Of a stretch of 9,368 bases of DNA, positions 1 to 6,098 are shown piece after piece (position 1 is the first letter of the stretch; every line of letters begins with the position of its first letter). A program made the translations under genes and the position numbers. Source of the stretch: Sulfitobacter sp. (GTDB taxonomy: Bacteria > Pseudomonadota > Alphaproteobacteria > Rhodobacterales > Rhodobacteraceae); assembly GCA_024636395.1 (NCBI GenBank), contig JAGXHD010000248.1, positions 1 to 9,368 on the forward strand. The letters run 5' to 3'. Below the pieces are notes generated by a model, which was given only the letters and a program-made list of their open reading frames with translations, did no database searches and was not told the origin of the DNA.

Positions 1-909
<909 letters not shown>

Positions 910-1365
910 ATGCTTGATGATGAGGATCGGCGTCTGCTGCGGTACTGGCAGGCGGAGCCGAGCCTGAGCCAGGGTGAGTTGGCCGAGCGCGCCGGGATGA
1001 CTACGGGGCGCGCGACGCGCCGGATTGTGCGGATGCAGGAACTGGGCGTCGTTCAGGGGGTTGGTGCTGTCATCGACTGGGCGGCGCTCGGCTATGCCGT
1101 CGAGGTTTCGCTGCGGGTCACGCTCGATAAGACGCAGGGCAATGCATTCGACGCGTTTCTGGCGGAAGCGCGCAAGGTGCCGGAGGTGATCGAGATCCAG
1201 ACCTTCTTGGGCCGGGTCGACGTGCGGCTCTCGATCATCGCGCGGGATATGGCGCATTATCAGCAGATCTACCGCAGCAGGGTTTTGGGCCTGCCGCATA
1301 TCTCCGAGATCGAAGCCCTCATGCATGTCGCGCGGATCAAGACCAGCAAGGGGCTGCCGCTATGA
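910..1365 (+). CDS. Lrp/AsnC family transcriptional regulator (first of a tandem pair)
   Basis: A 151-aa protein with the usual Lrp/AsnC layout and length. Residues 1-50 form the N-terminal winged helix-turn-helix (LDDEDRRLLRYWQ, then LSQGELAERAGMTTGRATRRI as the helix-turn-helix). Residues about 65-145 form the RAM/effector domain, with the LGRVDVRLSIIARD segment matching the family's G-x-x-D strand-loop where amino acids bind between subunits. Such proteins assemble as dimers to octamers and bind DNA in response to amino acids; the effector cannot be read from sequence. The ATG at 910 is preceded by a weak GGA about 6 nt upstream. Its stop overlaps the start of the second Lrp gene by ATGA, so the two are almost certainly co-transcribed and translationally coupled. 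Divergence from ilvC suggests branched-chain amino acid control (inference). Confidence 0.93.
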   Translation: MLDDEDRRLLRYWQAEPSLSQGELAERAGMTTGRATRRIVRMQELGVVQGVGAVIDWAALGYAVEVSLRVTLDKTQGNAFDAFLAEARKVPEVIEIQTFLGRVDVRLSIIARDMAHYQQIYRSRVLGLPHISEIEALMHVARIKTSKGLPL

Positions 1366-1817
1366 TCGAGATCGACGCGATCGACGGGCGGCTGCTGCGG
1401 GCGCTGGCGCGGGATGCTACGCAAAGTGCGGGCGCGCTGGGACGAAGGCTTGGGTTGAGCCAGCCTGCGACATGGCGGCGGATCAGGCGGCTCGAAGCGG
1501 CGGGGGTGATCCGAGGGCGGCAGTTGCGCCTTGATGGCGGAAAGCTCGGTTTTGGTGTGACGGTTTTTCTGGGCGTGAAGCTTGCGCTGCGCGGGCGGGT
1601 CAGCCTCGAGGATTTTGAGCGGGCCGTCACGGCGATCCCCGAGGTTCAGACGGTAGAGCATGTACTTGGGCTGTTCGATTACCGGCTCCGGGTCGTCGCG
1701 CGCGATATTCCTGATTTTGAGCGGGTTTTGCGGCGCAGGATCATGACGTTGCCGGGCGCGGGTGAGGTCGAGGCGAATGTGCTGTTGAGCGAGGAGCGGC
1801 TGCCGGGGCCCCTCTAG
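1362..1817 (+). CDS. Lrp/AsnC family transcriptional regulator (second of a tandem pair)
   Basis: Also 151 aa with the same architecture: helix-turn-helix at about residues 5-50 (IDAIDGRLLRALARD, then GALGRRLGLSQPATWRRIRRL) and a RAM domain at about 65-145 containing VEHVLGLFDYRLRVVARDIPDF. It keeps the family-typical D-x-D/R start better than the first copy. The two proteins are clearly diverged (I see few identical stretches outside the family motifs), so this is not a recent duplication. The start ATG at 1362 lies inside the stop of the upstream gene (ATGA), indicating translational coupling and roughly equal output, which would suit a hetero-oligomeric pair (inference). A short inverted repeat follows the stop. 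Target genes are unknown; ilvC and the aminotransferase downstream are the obvious candidates. Confidence 0.93.
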   Translation: MIEIDAIDGRLLRALARDATQSAGALGRRLGLSQPATWRRIRRLEAAGVIRGRQLRLDGGKLGFGVTVFLGVKLALRGRVSLEDFERAVTAIPEVQTVEHVLGLFDYRLRVVARDIPDFERVLRRRIMTLPGAGEVEANVLLSEERLPGPL

Positions 1818-1829
1818 CGCCGTTCGCTA
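1815..1829. repeat. Short inverted repeat at the end of the Lrp pair
   Basis: TAGCG-CCGTT-CGCTA: 5-bp perfect arms with a 5-nt loop, the left arm starting at the TAG stop codon. A smaller AAAG-GAAA-CTTT element and a short T run follow at about 1829-1844. It could be a weak terminator for the regulator pair, but the stem is short and the T run interrupted. Confidence 0.25.
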
Positions 1830-1897
1830 AAGGAAACTTTTGTTCTCGCCCGGCGGCTCACGACCCGCAGGCCCGCCACGGTATACCCAGATAGGCT

Positions 1898-1926
1898 TTG
1901 CCATCGGGCGGCGCAGTTCCTATTCC
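1898..1926 (+). promoter_or_regulatory. Predicted sigma-70-type promoter of the aminotransferase gene
   Basis: TTGCCA at 1898-1903 (5 of 6 to TTGACA) and TATTCC at 1921-1926 (weak -10) are separated by 17 bp. Transcription would start near 1933, giving a leader of about 23 nt that contains the strong GGAGGA ribosome site (1944-1949), 6 nt before the ATG at 1956. Found by eye only; alphaproteobacterial -10 elements are often poor. Confidence 0.4.
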
Positions 1927-1955
1927 TAGGGCGACATCTGGATGGAGGACGGACG

Positions 1956-3080
1956 ATGGCATTGCTTGATACGGTAGACCCGCAAGGGCTTGAGGAATTT
2001 TCGGTGGTGTTCACGGACCGCTCTCTCAATTCGATGAGCGGGGCCTTTCAGCAGGTGATGCGCGATATCCACGGCATGCTGTGCGAAGTGTATGGCGCGG
2101 CATCCGCGGTTGTGGTGCCCGGTGGCGGATCATACGGCATGGAGGCCGTCGCGCGCCAATTCGCGCTCGACCGTGAGGTTATGGTTGTGCGAAATGGCTG
2201 GTTTTCCTACCGCTGGAGCCAGATCATCGAGACCGGGGGCCTGACCGCCAACACGACCGTGATCAAGGCGCGCCCGCAGGGCAACGCGGCGCCCGCGCCC
2301 TTTGCGCCGCCGCCGATCGAGGATGTGGTGGAGGCGATCCGCAGCGGTAAACCTGAAGTGGTCTTCGCCCCGCATGTCGAAACCTCGGCGGGCGTGATCC
2401 TGCCGGATGCGTATATCACTGCGATGGCGGATGCGGCGCATGACGTAGGCGCTCTGATGGTGCTCGACTGCATTGCGTCGGGCTGTGCCTGGGTGGATAT
2501 GGCGGCGCTGGGCGTCGACGTGCTGATCTCAGCGCCCCAGAAGGGCTGGAGTGCACAGCCCTGCGCAGGGCTCGTGATGTTGTCGGAGCGCGGTGTCGCG
2601 CGGCTAGCAGAGACGAAATCGGACAGTTTCGCGCTGGATCTGGGCAAGTGGCACGCGATCATGCAGGCCTATCTCGACGGCGGCCACGCGTATCACGCGA
2701 CCATGCCGACGGACGCGCTGCGTGTGTTTCGCGACACGATGCTGGAGACCAAAGAGTATGGTTTTGCGCGGCTCAAGGAGGCGCAGTGGCGCTTGGGCGA
2801 CGGCGTGCGCCAGATGATGGTCGAGCGGGGCGTGAAATCGGTGGCCTCCGACGGCTATGGCGCGCCCGGTGTCGTCGTGTGCTATACCGATGATCCTGAC
2901 GTCAAGACGGGCAAGGCGTTCATGGCCCACGGCATGCAGATCGCTGCCGGTGTCCCCTTGCAGGTGGGCGAGCCAGAGGGCTTCAGCACCTTCCGGCTTG
3001 GGCTGTTCGGGCTCGACAAGCTCTATGACGTCGATGGGACGCTGGGCCGGTTAAAAACGGTTGTAGACAAGGTTCTATGA
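1956..3080 (+). CDS. Class V aminotransferase, alanine-glyoxylate / serine-pyruvate type
   Basis: A PLP-dependent enzyme of fold type I that should transfer an amino group from a small amino acid (serine, alanine or similar) to glyoxylate or pyruvate; cytoplasmic. It is 374 aa, a normal length. Visible landmarks: PGGGSYGMEA at 55-64 (PLP phosphate loop), HVETSAGVI at 140-148, Asp171 in VLDCIAS (contacts the PLP ring nitrogen), the Schiff-base Lys196 in SAPQKGWSA, YHATMPTDALR at 246-256 (the family's Y-H-x-T-x-P region), and Arg347 in FRLGLFG, the likely substrate-carboxylate arginine. Odd point: the N-terminus (VDPQGLEEFSVVFTDRSLN) lacks the G-P-T/G-P motif typical of most members, so this is a distinct subgroup. 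GGAGGA precedes the start by 6 nt. Converges on a glycosyltransferase-like gene with a single base between the two stops. Exact substrates cannot be assigned. Confidence 0.88.
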   Translation: MALLDTVDPQGLEEFSVVFTDRSLNSMSGAFQQVMRDIHGMLCEVYGAASAVVVPGGGSYGMEAVARQFALDREVMVVRNGWFSYRWSQIIETGGLTANTTVIKARPQGNAAPAPFAPPPIEDVVEAIRSGKPEVVFAPHVETSAGVILPDAYITAMADAAHDVGALMVLDCIASGCAWVDMAALGVDVLISAPQKGWSAQPCAGLVMLSERGVARLAETKSDSFALDLGKWHAIMQAYLDGGHAYHATMPTDALRVFRDTMLETKEYGFARLKEAQWRLGDGVRQMMVERGVKSVASDGYGAPGVVVCYTDDPDVKTGKAFMAHGMQIAAGVPLQVGEPEGFSTFRLGLFGLDKLYDVDGTLGRLKTVVDKVL

Positions 3081-3081
3081 G

Positions 3082-3900
3082 CTAGGCAGATCGTTCGTCA
3101 GGTACGCTGCGGTCTACGCGCACGACCTGCCACTCCAGCCTGTTTTCAGCAAATTCGGATACTTCGACTGTAATGCTCCGACCCCTAAAATGGACCTGCG
3201 TCCGCTCGCCCGCTTTAAGCGGGCGCAACGGGGTCGACGTGAAATCAAGCCGTTTGGCGAGCAATGTGGGGGTGCGTTGCAAGCCTTCCCGCTGGGCCTC
3301 TCCGCTTTCGCATAGAAGAGGTTTGGTGGGTGCATAGACGTTCACCTCGCGCATCGCATAGGCTGTGAACACATCGAAGGCGCCACCAAAACGTCTCGAT
3401 TGCCATGTCGCGTGATGCCAAACGTCCCGACCCTTCTGGGTCAGGTACAAGATCGCCTGACCACCCGACATCGAGTGTAGCCTGAGCCAGTCAGGGCCGT
3501 GCCGCGAAGCAAGGGTCAAACCCTCGAGCGCGCGATGCCGGCAGAGGGCCAGATTTTCATAGGTCCAGGGCAGGCAACCGAAGGGCGTTACCGAAAGATA
3601 GATGAGATCCGCATCGGGCGGAAACGGTGGCAGGATTGCCTCCGCCGAGGTGCGCTGAAGATCGTCTTCGAGGATCAGGGCGGGATAGTTTTCGATCTTG
3701 CTCATCGCCTTTTGGTGGGCCAATGCGCAGGCCAACTGATGCGGTTGGCCGGAAACACCTTCGGAAAACTGCACCCTCTCAAGCGCCAGCGCCGCGCAGA
3801 TTGCCTCTGCGCGCGCCCGGCGCTGCGCAAGATGCGGCGGGTTTATGACGATTGTTTGGACGACCCTCTTGCTCAGAGCAGAGGGTTGGCTCGCCTCCAC
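3082..3900 (-). CDS. Diverged glycosyltransferase family 25 (LPS-type) protein
   Basis: A 272-aa protein with the layout of GT25 sugar transferases that modify lipooligosaccharide or other glycans: an opening strand VVQTIVIN (13-20) followed by an Arg-rich helix, LACALAHQKAM (56-66; the family's GC-x-x-S-H region with Ala replacing Gly and Ser), then LILEDD at 75-80, the metal/nucleotide-sugar acidic motif. A later acidic element, FDVFTAYAM (175-183), matches the family's downstream D motif. Residues about 215-265 form a C-terminal extension (LKAGERTQVHFRG, then SITVEVSEF) I do not recognise. No signal peptide or membrane helix is seen. The start is uncertain: GTG at 3898-3900 is the only good initiator before the first strand, with weak AGG upstream; the frame is open back to the M20 stop. 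It sits 69 bp after the M20 peptidase gene, probably on the same transcript. Donor and acceptor are unknown. Confidence 0.7.
   Translation of the reverse strand: MEASQPSALSKRVVQTIVINPPHLAQRRARAEAICAALALERVQFSEGVSGQPHQLACALAHQKAMSKIENYPALILEDDLQRTSAEAILPPFPPDADLIYLSVTPFGCLPWTYENLALCRHRALEGLTLASRHGPDWLRLHSMSGGQAILYLTQKGRDVWHHATWQSRRFGGAFDVFTAYAMREVNVYAPTKPLLCESGEAQREGLQRTPTLLAKRLDFTSTPLRPLKAGERTQVHFRGRSITVEVSEFAENRLEWQVVRVDRSVPDERSA
3864..3885. repeat. Hairpin-forming inverted repeat at the 5' end of the GT25 gene
   Basis: Left arm CCCTCTTGCT and right arm AGCAGAGGG pair over 9 bp with a single bulged T and a CAG loop. It lies about 15 nt inside the assigned GTG start and about 85 nt after the M20 stop. 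No T run follows on either strand, so it is not a classical terminator. It may simply be coding sequence, or may affect initiation of the GT25 gene. Confidence 0.35.
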
Positions 3901-3969
3901 CCGCTCAGGCCTGTGCGCCAGCGCAGGGCAACCGGAACGGCGGGTTTGCGGGACGCCGCTCTGTGCCCT

Positions 3970-5346
3970 TCACGTAATCGCATCCAATATCCGCGCCCAA
4001 GAGCGGATGCCTTTGTGAAAGCTCTCCATGTCGTATTTTTCGTTGGGCGAATGAATCTGGTCATCGTCCTTGCTAAAGCCGATGAGCACGGGGGCGGTGC
4101 CAAGGATATTCTGGAAATGCCCTGCGATCGGGATTGAGCCACCGGAGCCGATGTAGGCGGCTGGCACGTTCCATTCGTCGCTGAGCGCTTTGAGTGATTT
4201 GGCAAAGGCTGGATCGCTGGTGGGGGTACCGGAGGCGCGGCTGGCGCCATGGGCTTTCCAGGTAGCCGTGCAGTCGGGGGGCAACATTTCTTCGACCATC
4301 GCACGAAAGTTTTTGCGGATCGCATGGGGATCTTGATCGCCCACAAGACGGAAGGAAATCTTGGCACTGGCCTGCGCGGGCAGTACCGTCTTGAAGCCGT
4401 CGCCCTGATAGCCGCCGCCGATGCCATTGACCTCGCAGGTGGGGCGCGACCAGATCATCTCCAAGGGTGTGCGGTCTTGCTCGCCCGCCGGATGGCTGAG
4501 GCCCACATCGCCCAGGAAGGCTTCGTGGTCGAATGCAAGGCCCTGCCATTGCGCCTCGAGTTCGTCGCTCAGCTCGGGCACGCCATCATAGAAGCCGGGT
4601 ACGGTTACGCGGCCCTGATCGTCGTGCAGGGCCGCTATGACGCGGGCAAGCACGCGGACGGGGTTCATCGCGATGCCGCCGAACATGCCGGAGTGGAGGT
4701 CTTTGGTGGGGCCGGTGATCGTAAGCTCTTCACCGAGCAGACCGCGCAGCATGGTGGTGATCGCCGGTGTGCGGCTTTCGAACATGACCGTGTCGCAGAT
4801 CATGGCGAAATCGGCGCGCAGCTCGTCCTTGTTCTCTTCCATGAAGGGGACGAGGGAAGGTGACCCCGATTCCTCCTCACCCTCGAAAAAGAAGGTGATG
4901 CGGCACGGCCAGTTGCCCTCGACTTCTTTCCAGGCGCGCAACGCTTCGATGAAGGTCATGAGCTGCCCTTTGTCATCGGCCGCACCGCGCCCTCGGATCA
5001 CCGGCCCTGCTGGCGTTTGCTCTATTGCGGGGTCGAACGGGTCGCGGTCCCACAAAGCGAGCGGGTCAACGGGCTGCACATCGTAGTGGCCGTAGAAAAG
5101 AAGATGCGGCTTGCCGTTTTCCGGCCCCGCGTGGCCCACGACCATTGGGTGGCCCGGCGTGGGGCGCTTTTGCGCATCAATCCCGAGGCTTTGCAGATCC
5201 GCCACCAGCCAGTCGGCGGCTTGCTGACAATCGTCGCGGAAGGCGGGATCGGTCGAGATGGATTTGATCCGCATCAGATCCAGCAGCCGCTCGGTGGCGG
5301 CGGGCAGATCATCGTCGATACGGGCAAGAATGGCATCCAGGGACAT
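3970..5346 (-). CDS. M20 family metallopeptidase, dipeptidase/carnosinase type
   Basis: A cytoplasmic di-zinc (or di-manganese) exopeptidase expected to hydrolyse dipeptides or short peptides. Numbered from the ATG at 5346 (458 aa, typical size), all expected residues are present: His87 and the activating Asp89 in YGHYDVQP; bridging Asp124 in GRGAADDKGQ; general base Glu158 and ligand Glu159 in FEGEEESGS; Asp185 in CDT; His432 in IHSPNE. His218 in DLHSG and Arg333 in SFRLVGD, from the dimerisation/lid domain (about 205-330), are the usual substrate contacts. The frame stays open upstream to 5481, but those 45 codons look non-coding; GAGGAG (5355-5360, complement) 8 nt before the ATG at 5346 and family length favour the shorter form. 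It lies between the SMR-like gene (94 bp upstream) and the GT25-like gene, with a possible promoter of its own. The natural peptide substrate cannot be deduced. Confidence 0.94.
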   Translation of the reverse strand: MSLDAILARIDDDLPAATERLLDLMRIKSISTDPAFRDDCQQAADWLVADLQSLGIDAQKRPTPGHPMVVGHAGPENGKPHLLFYGHYDVQPVDPLALWDRDPFDPAIEQTPAGPVIRGRGAADDKGQLMTFIEALRAWKEVEGNWPCRITFFFEGEEESGSPSLVPFMEENKDELRADFAMICDTVMFESRTPAITTMLRGLLGEELTITGPTKDLHSGMFGGIAMNPVRVLARVIAALHDDQGRVTVPGFYDGVPELSDELEAQWQGLAFDHEAFLGDVGLSHPAGEQDRTPLEMIWSRPTCEVNGIGGGYQGDGFKTVLPAQASAKISFRLVGDQDPHAIRKNFRAMVEEMLPPDCTATWKAHGASRASGTPTSDPAFAKSLKALSDEWNVPAAYIGSGGSIPIAGHFQNILGTAPVLIGFSKDDDQIHSPNEKYDMESFHKGIRSWARILDAIT

Positions 5347-5380
5347 GGGAAAAGCTCCTCGAGGGTTGCTGGTTGCCGCG

Positions 5381-5409
5381 ACCCTAGGCACGCCTTCCGC
5401 CCTTGTCCA
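5381..5409 (-). promoter_or_regulatory. Predicted promoter of the M20 peptidase gene
   Basis: On the minus strand TGGACA (5404-5409) and TAGGGT (5381-5386) are spaced by 17 bp, placing the transcript start about 28 nt before the ATG at 5346. The -35 is good (5 of 6), the -10 poor. It suggests the peptidase can be transcribed independently of the SMR-like gene. Assigned by eye only. Confidence 0.33.
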
Positions 5410-5440
5410 GCCAGTGGGACGGTCCCCTTTTTTGCGCCAT

Positions 5441-5776
5441 TCAGGCGTGCGCACCCAGCAGGACAACACCGATGAGCACAAGGCCAGCGCCGAACATCTG
5501 GATCAGGTTGAGGCCGTGCCCAACACTGTGCGCATAGGCCAGCACAAGCACCGTTTCTGCGACCACGATCCCGAGGTACACCAGCGACATGTTTCCGATC
5601 CGCAGCAAAATGATCTCCATCGCGACGGCGAGCAGAAGTCCCCCGGCGATCACGAAAAGCGAAAGAGTACTGATCCCGCCACTGGCGAGCTTCATGCCAA
5701 TGGTGGCGATGGCATAGCCCGAGGCGGTAAGCGCAAGCAATCCAAGCGCTGTAAATGAAGAAAGAGTATAGGTCAT
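5441..5776 (-). CDS. SMR-like four-helix membrane protein lacking the canonical Glu
   Basis: A 111-aa, very hydrophobic protein with four predicted membrane helices at about residues 9-30, 36-56, 62-83 and 90-109: the size and topology of the small multidrug resistance (SMR) family, inner membrane. The first helix ends in IGMKLASGG, resembling the TLMKFSEG end of helix 1 in EmrE. If those lysines align, the essential proton/substrate glutamate of EmrE (Glu14) is replaced by Tyr21. Acidic residues instead sit in helix 2 (Glu54) and helix 3 (Glu74, in VVAETVLV). Proton-coupled drug efflux in the EmrE manner is therefore doubtful. SMR relatives without this Glu include ArnE/ArnF-type lipid-linked sugar flippase subunits; which applies here is unknown. 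The ATG at 5776 has only a weak GAG upstream. Divergent from hemA. Family call fair, function unassigned. Confidence 0.75.
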   Translation of the reverse strand: MTYTLSSFTALGLLALTASGYAIATIGMKLASGGISTLSLFVIAGGLLLAVAMEIILLRIGNMSLVYLGIVVAETVLVLAYAHSVGHGLNLIQMFGAGLVLIGVVLLGAHA

Positions 5777-5784
5777 TTAATTTC

Positions 5785-5798
5785 TCAATTTGAATTGA
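5785..5798. repeat. AT-rich inverted repeat just upstream of the SMR-like gene
   Basis: TCAATT-TG-AATTGA: 6-bp perfect arms around a 2-bp centre, starting 9 bp before the SMR-like start codon. The position suits a repressor operator, but the low complexity makes chance occurrence plausible. Confidence 0.3.
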
Positions 5799-5829
5799 TT
5801 TAGGCAGTTTGTAGTTGAATTAGCATACT

Positions 5830-5856
5830 AAAAAAGTCCGGCCAGTCGGCGGGCCG
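5830..5856 (-). terminator. Possible terminator/attenuator-like hairpin (minus strand)
   Basis: Read on the minus strand, CGGCC and GGCCG (5 bp, plus a possible U-G pair) flank an 8-nt loop, followed after GAC by six T's (5830-5835 complement). No minus-strand gene lies upstream, since hemA is on the other strand, so if real it would end a leader or antisense RNA before the SMR-like gene about 55 nt further on. The stem is short and the T run begins 3 nt late. Confidence 0.3.
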
Positions 5857-5882
5857 AGAGTCGCACTCGTAGAAAAATGGAG

Positions 5883-5901
5883 GCGGCAAAAAAAGTGCCG
5901 C
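5883..5901. promoter_or_regulatory. Candidate RegA/PrrA-type operator upstream of hemA
   Basis: GCGGCA-AAAAAAG-TGCCGC: a perfect 6-bp inverted repeat with a 7-nt centre. Written as GCGGC-N9-GCCGC it fits the GCGRC...GYCGC half-site pattern with variable spacing that I recall for RegA/PrrA redox response regulators of Rhodobacter, which are known to control hemA there. It lies about 200 bp before the hemA start and about 107 bp before the SMR-like start, so it could serve either gene. The match is by eye and from memory of the consensus; a structural RNA role is also possible. Confidence 0.35.
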
Positions 5902-5927
5902 GCGTTAGATTACGTTACGTTAACTCG

Positions 5928-6056
5928 TGTCTTGAGCGTCTGCATAGTCTGTAATTCCATACCTTTTGCAAAAACCGCACGCTCCCGCTGCGACACTACG
6001 CGCCGGTTTGCGTATTGAAGCGTTTGGAACCATTCTATACTTACTTGCTCAAGACA
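5928..6056. repeat. Spaced 10-bp inverted repeat bracketing the likely hemA promoter
   Basis: TGTCTTGAGC at 5928-5937 and its exact reverse complement GCTCAAGACA at 6047-6056, separated by 109 bp. The pair encloses the candidate hemA -35/-10. The chance of a perfect 10-bp inverted pair in a region this size is roughly a few percent by simple base counting, so it is suggestive but not conclusive. It could be paired operators (looping) or long-range RNA pairing. Confidence 0.35.
6015..6041 (+). promoter_or_regulatory. Candidate hemA promoter
   Basis: TTGAAG (6015-6020) and TATACT (6036-6041, a good -10) are spaced 15 bp, shorter than the usual 16-18, which could mean the promoter depends on an activator. 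The transcript would start near 6048 and leave a leader of about 50 nt before the ATG at 6099. No experimental support. Confidence 0.3.
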
Positions 6057-6088
6057 GTGATCGCCCGCGCGCGGCGCCCTGCAATGAC

Positions 6089-6092
6089 GGAG
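6089..6092 (+). promoter_or_regulatory. Ribosome binding site that decides the hemA start
   Basis: GGAG lies 6 nt upstream of the ATG at 6099. The alternative in-frame ATG at 6084 and TTG at 6015 have no such motif, and the sequence between them does not resemble the N-terminus of Rhodobacter HemA, which begins close to the 6099 start. Confidence 0.6.
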
Positions 6093-6098
6093 ATGCGC

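Larger units (their letters stand above)
5777..6098. promoter_or_regulatory. Divergent SMR-like / hemA regulatory region (322 bp, no convincing gene)
   Basis: This is the longest gene-free stretch in the window and is A/T-richer than its flanks, especially 5777-5835. It contains several inverted repeats listed separately, a tandem TTACG pair ending in TTAAC (5910-5924), a perfect 10-bp palindrome TTTTGCAAAA (5964-5973), and isolated GTCGCA (5860-5865) and TGCGAC (5989-5994) elements that resemble half-sites of RegA/PrrA-type response regulators. It must hold the promoters of both flanking genes. No FNR-type site (TTGAT-N4-ATCAA) and no perfect PpsR-type site (TGT-N12-ACA) were found by eye. 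Confidence 0.6.

Noticed and set aside
3499..4863. Long plus-strand open frames (3499-4137, 4249-4863) opposite the GT25-like and M20 genes
   Set aside because: Shadows of real minus-strand genes: the M20 gene carries every catalytic motif in its frame, while the plus-strand translations are Arg/Ala/Gly-rich without motifs.
5414..5433. GGGA-CGG-TCCC followed by a T run on the plus strand, resembling a terminator
   Set aside because: The stem is only 4 bp with a 3-nt loop, and no plus-strand gene precedes it; for the minus-strand genes the T run is on the wrong side.
5347..5481. A 45-codon N-terminal extension of the M20 peptidase
   Set aside because: The frame is open, but it overlaps the end of the SMR-like gene, resembles no M20 N-terminus, and a strong GAGGAG site precedes the internal ATG at 5346.
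5795..5808. FNR-type site (TTGAT half-site) in the SMR-hemA region
   Set aside because: Only the TTGAT half is present; the sequence where ATCAA should be (GCAGT) does not match.
5810..5827. PpsR-type site (TGT-N12-ACA)
   Set aside because: The right half reads ATA instead of ACA and no second copy is nearby, so it is an imperfect single match in A/T-rich DNA.
5877..5954. A 25-codon plus-strand ORF (MEAAKKV...) upstream of hemA that could be a leader peptide
   Set aside because: No Shine-Dalgarno, no run of regulatory codons, and it spans the A-tract inverted repeat better explained as an operator. Conservation would be needed to revive it.
6015..6098. A 28-residue N-terminal extension of HemA
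   Set aside because: The TTG at 6015 and ATG at 6084 lack ribosome sites; the homologous N-terminus starts near 6099; the region more likely carries the promoter.
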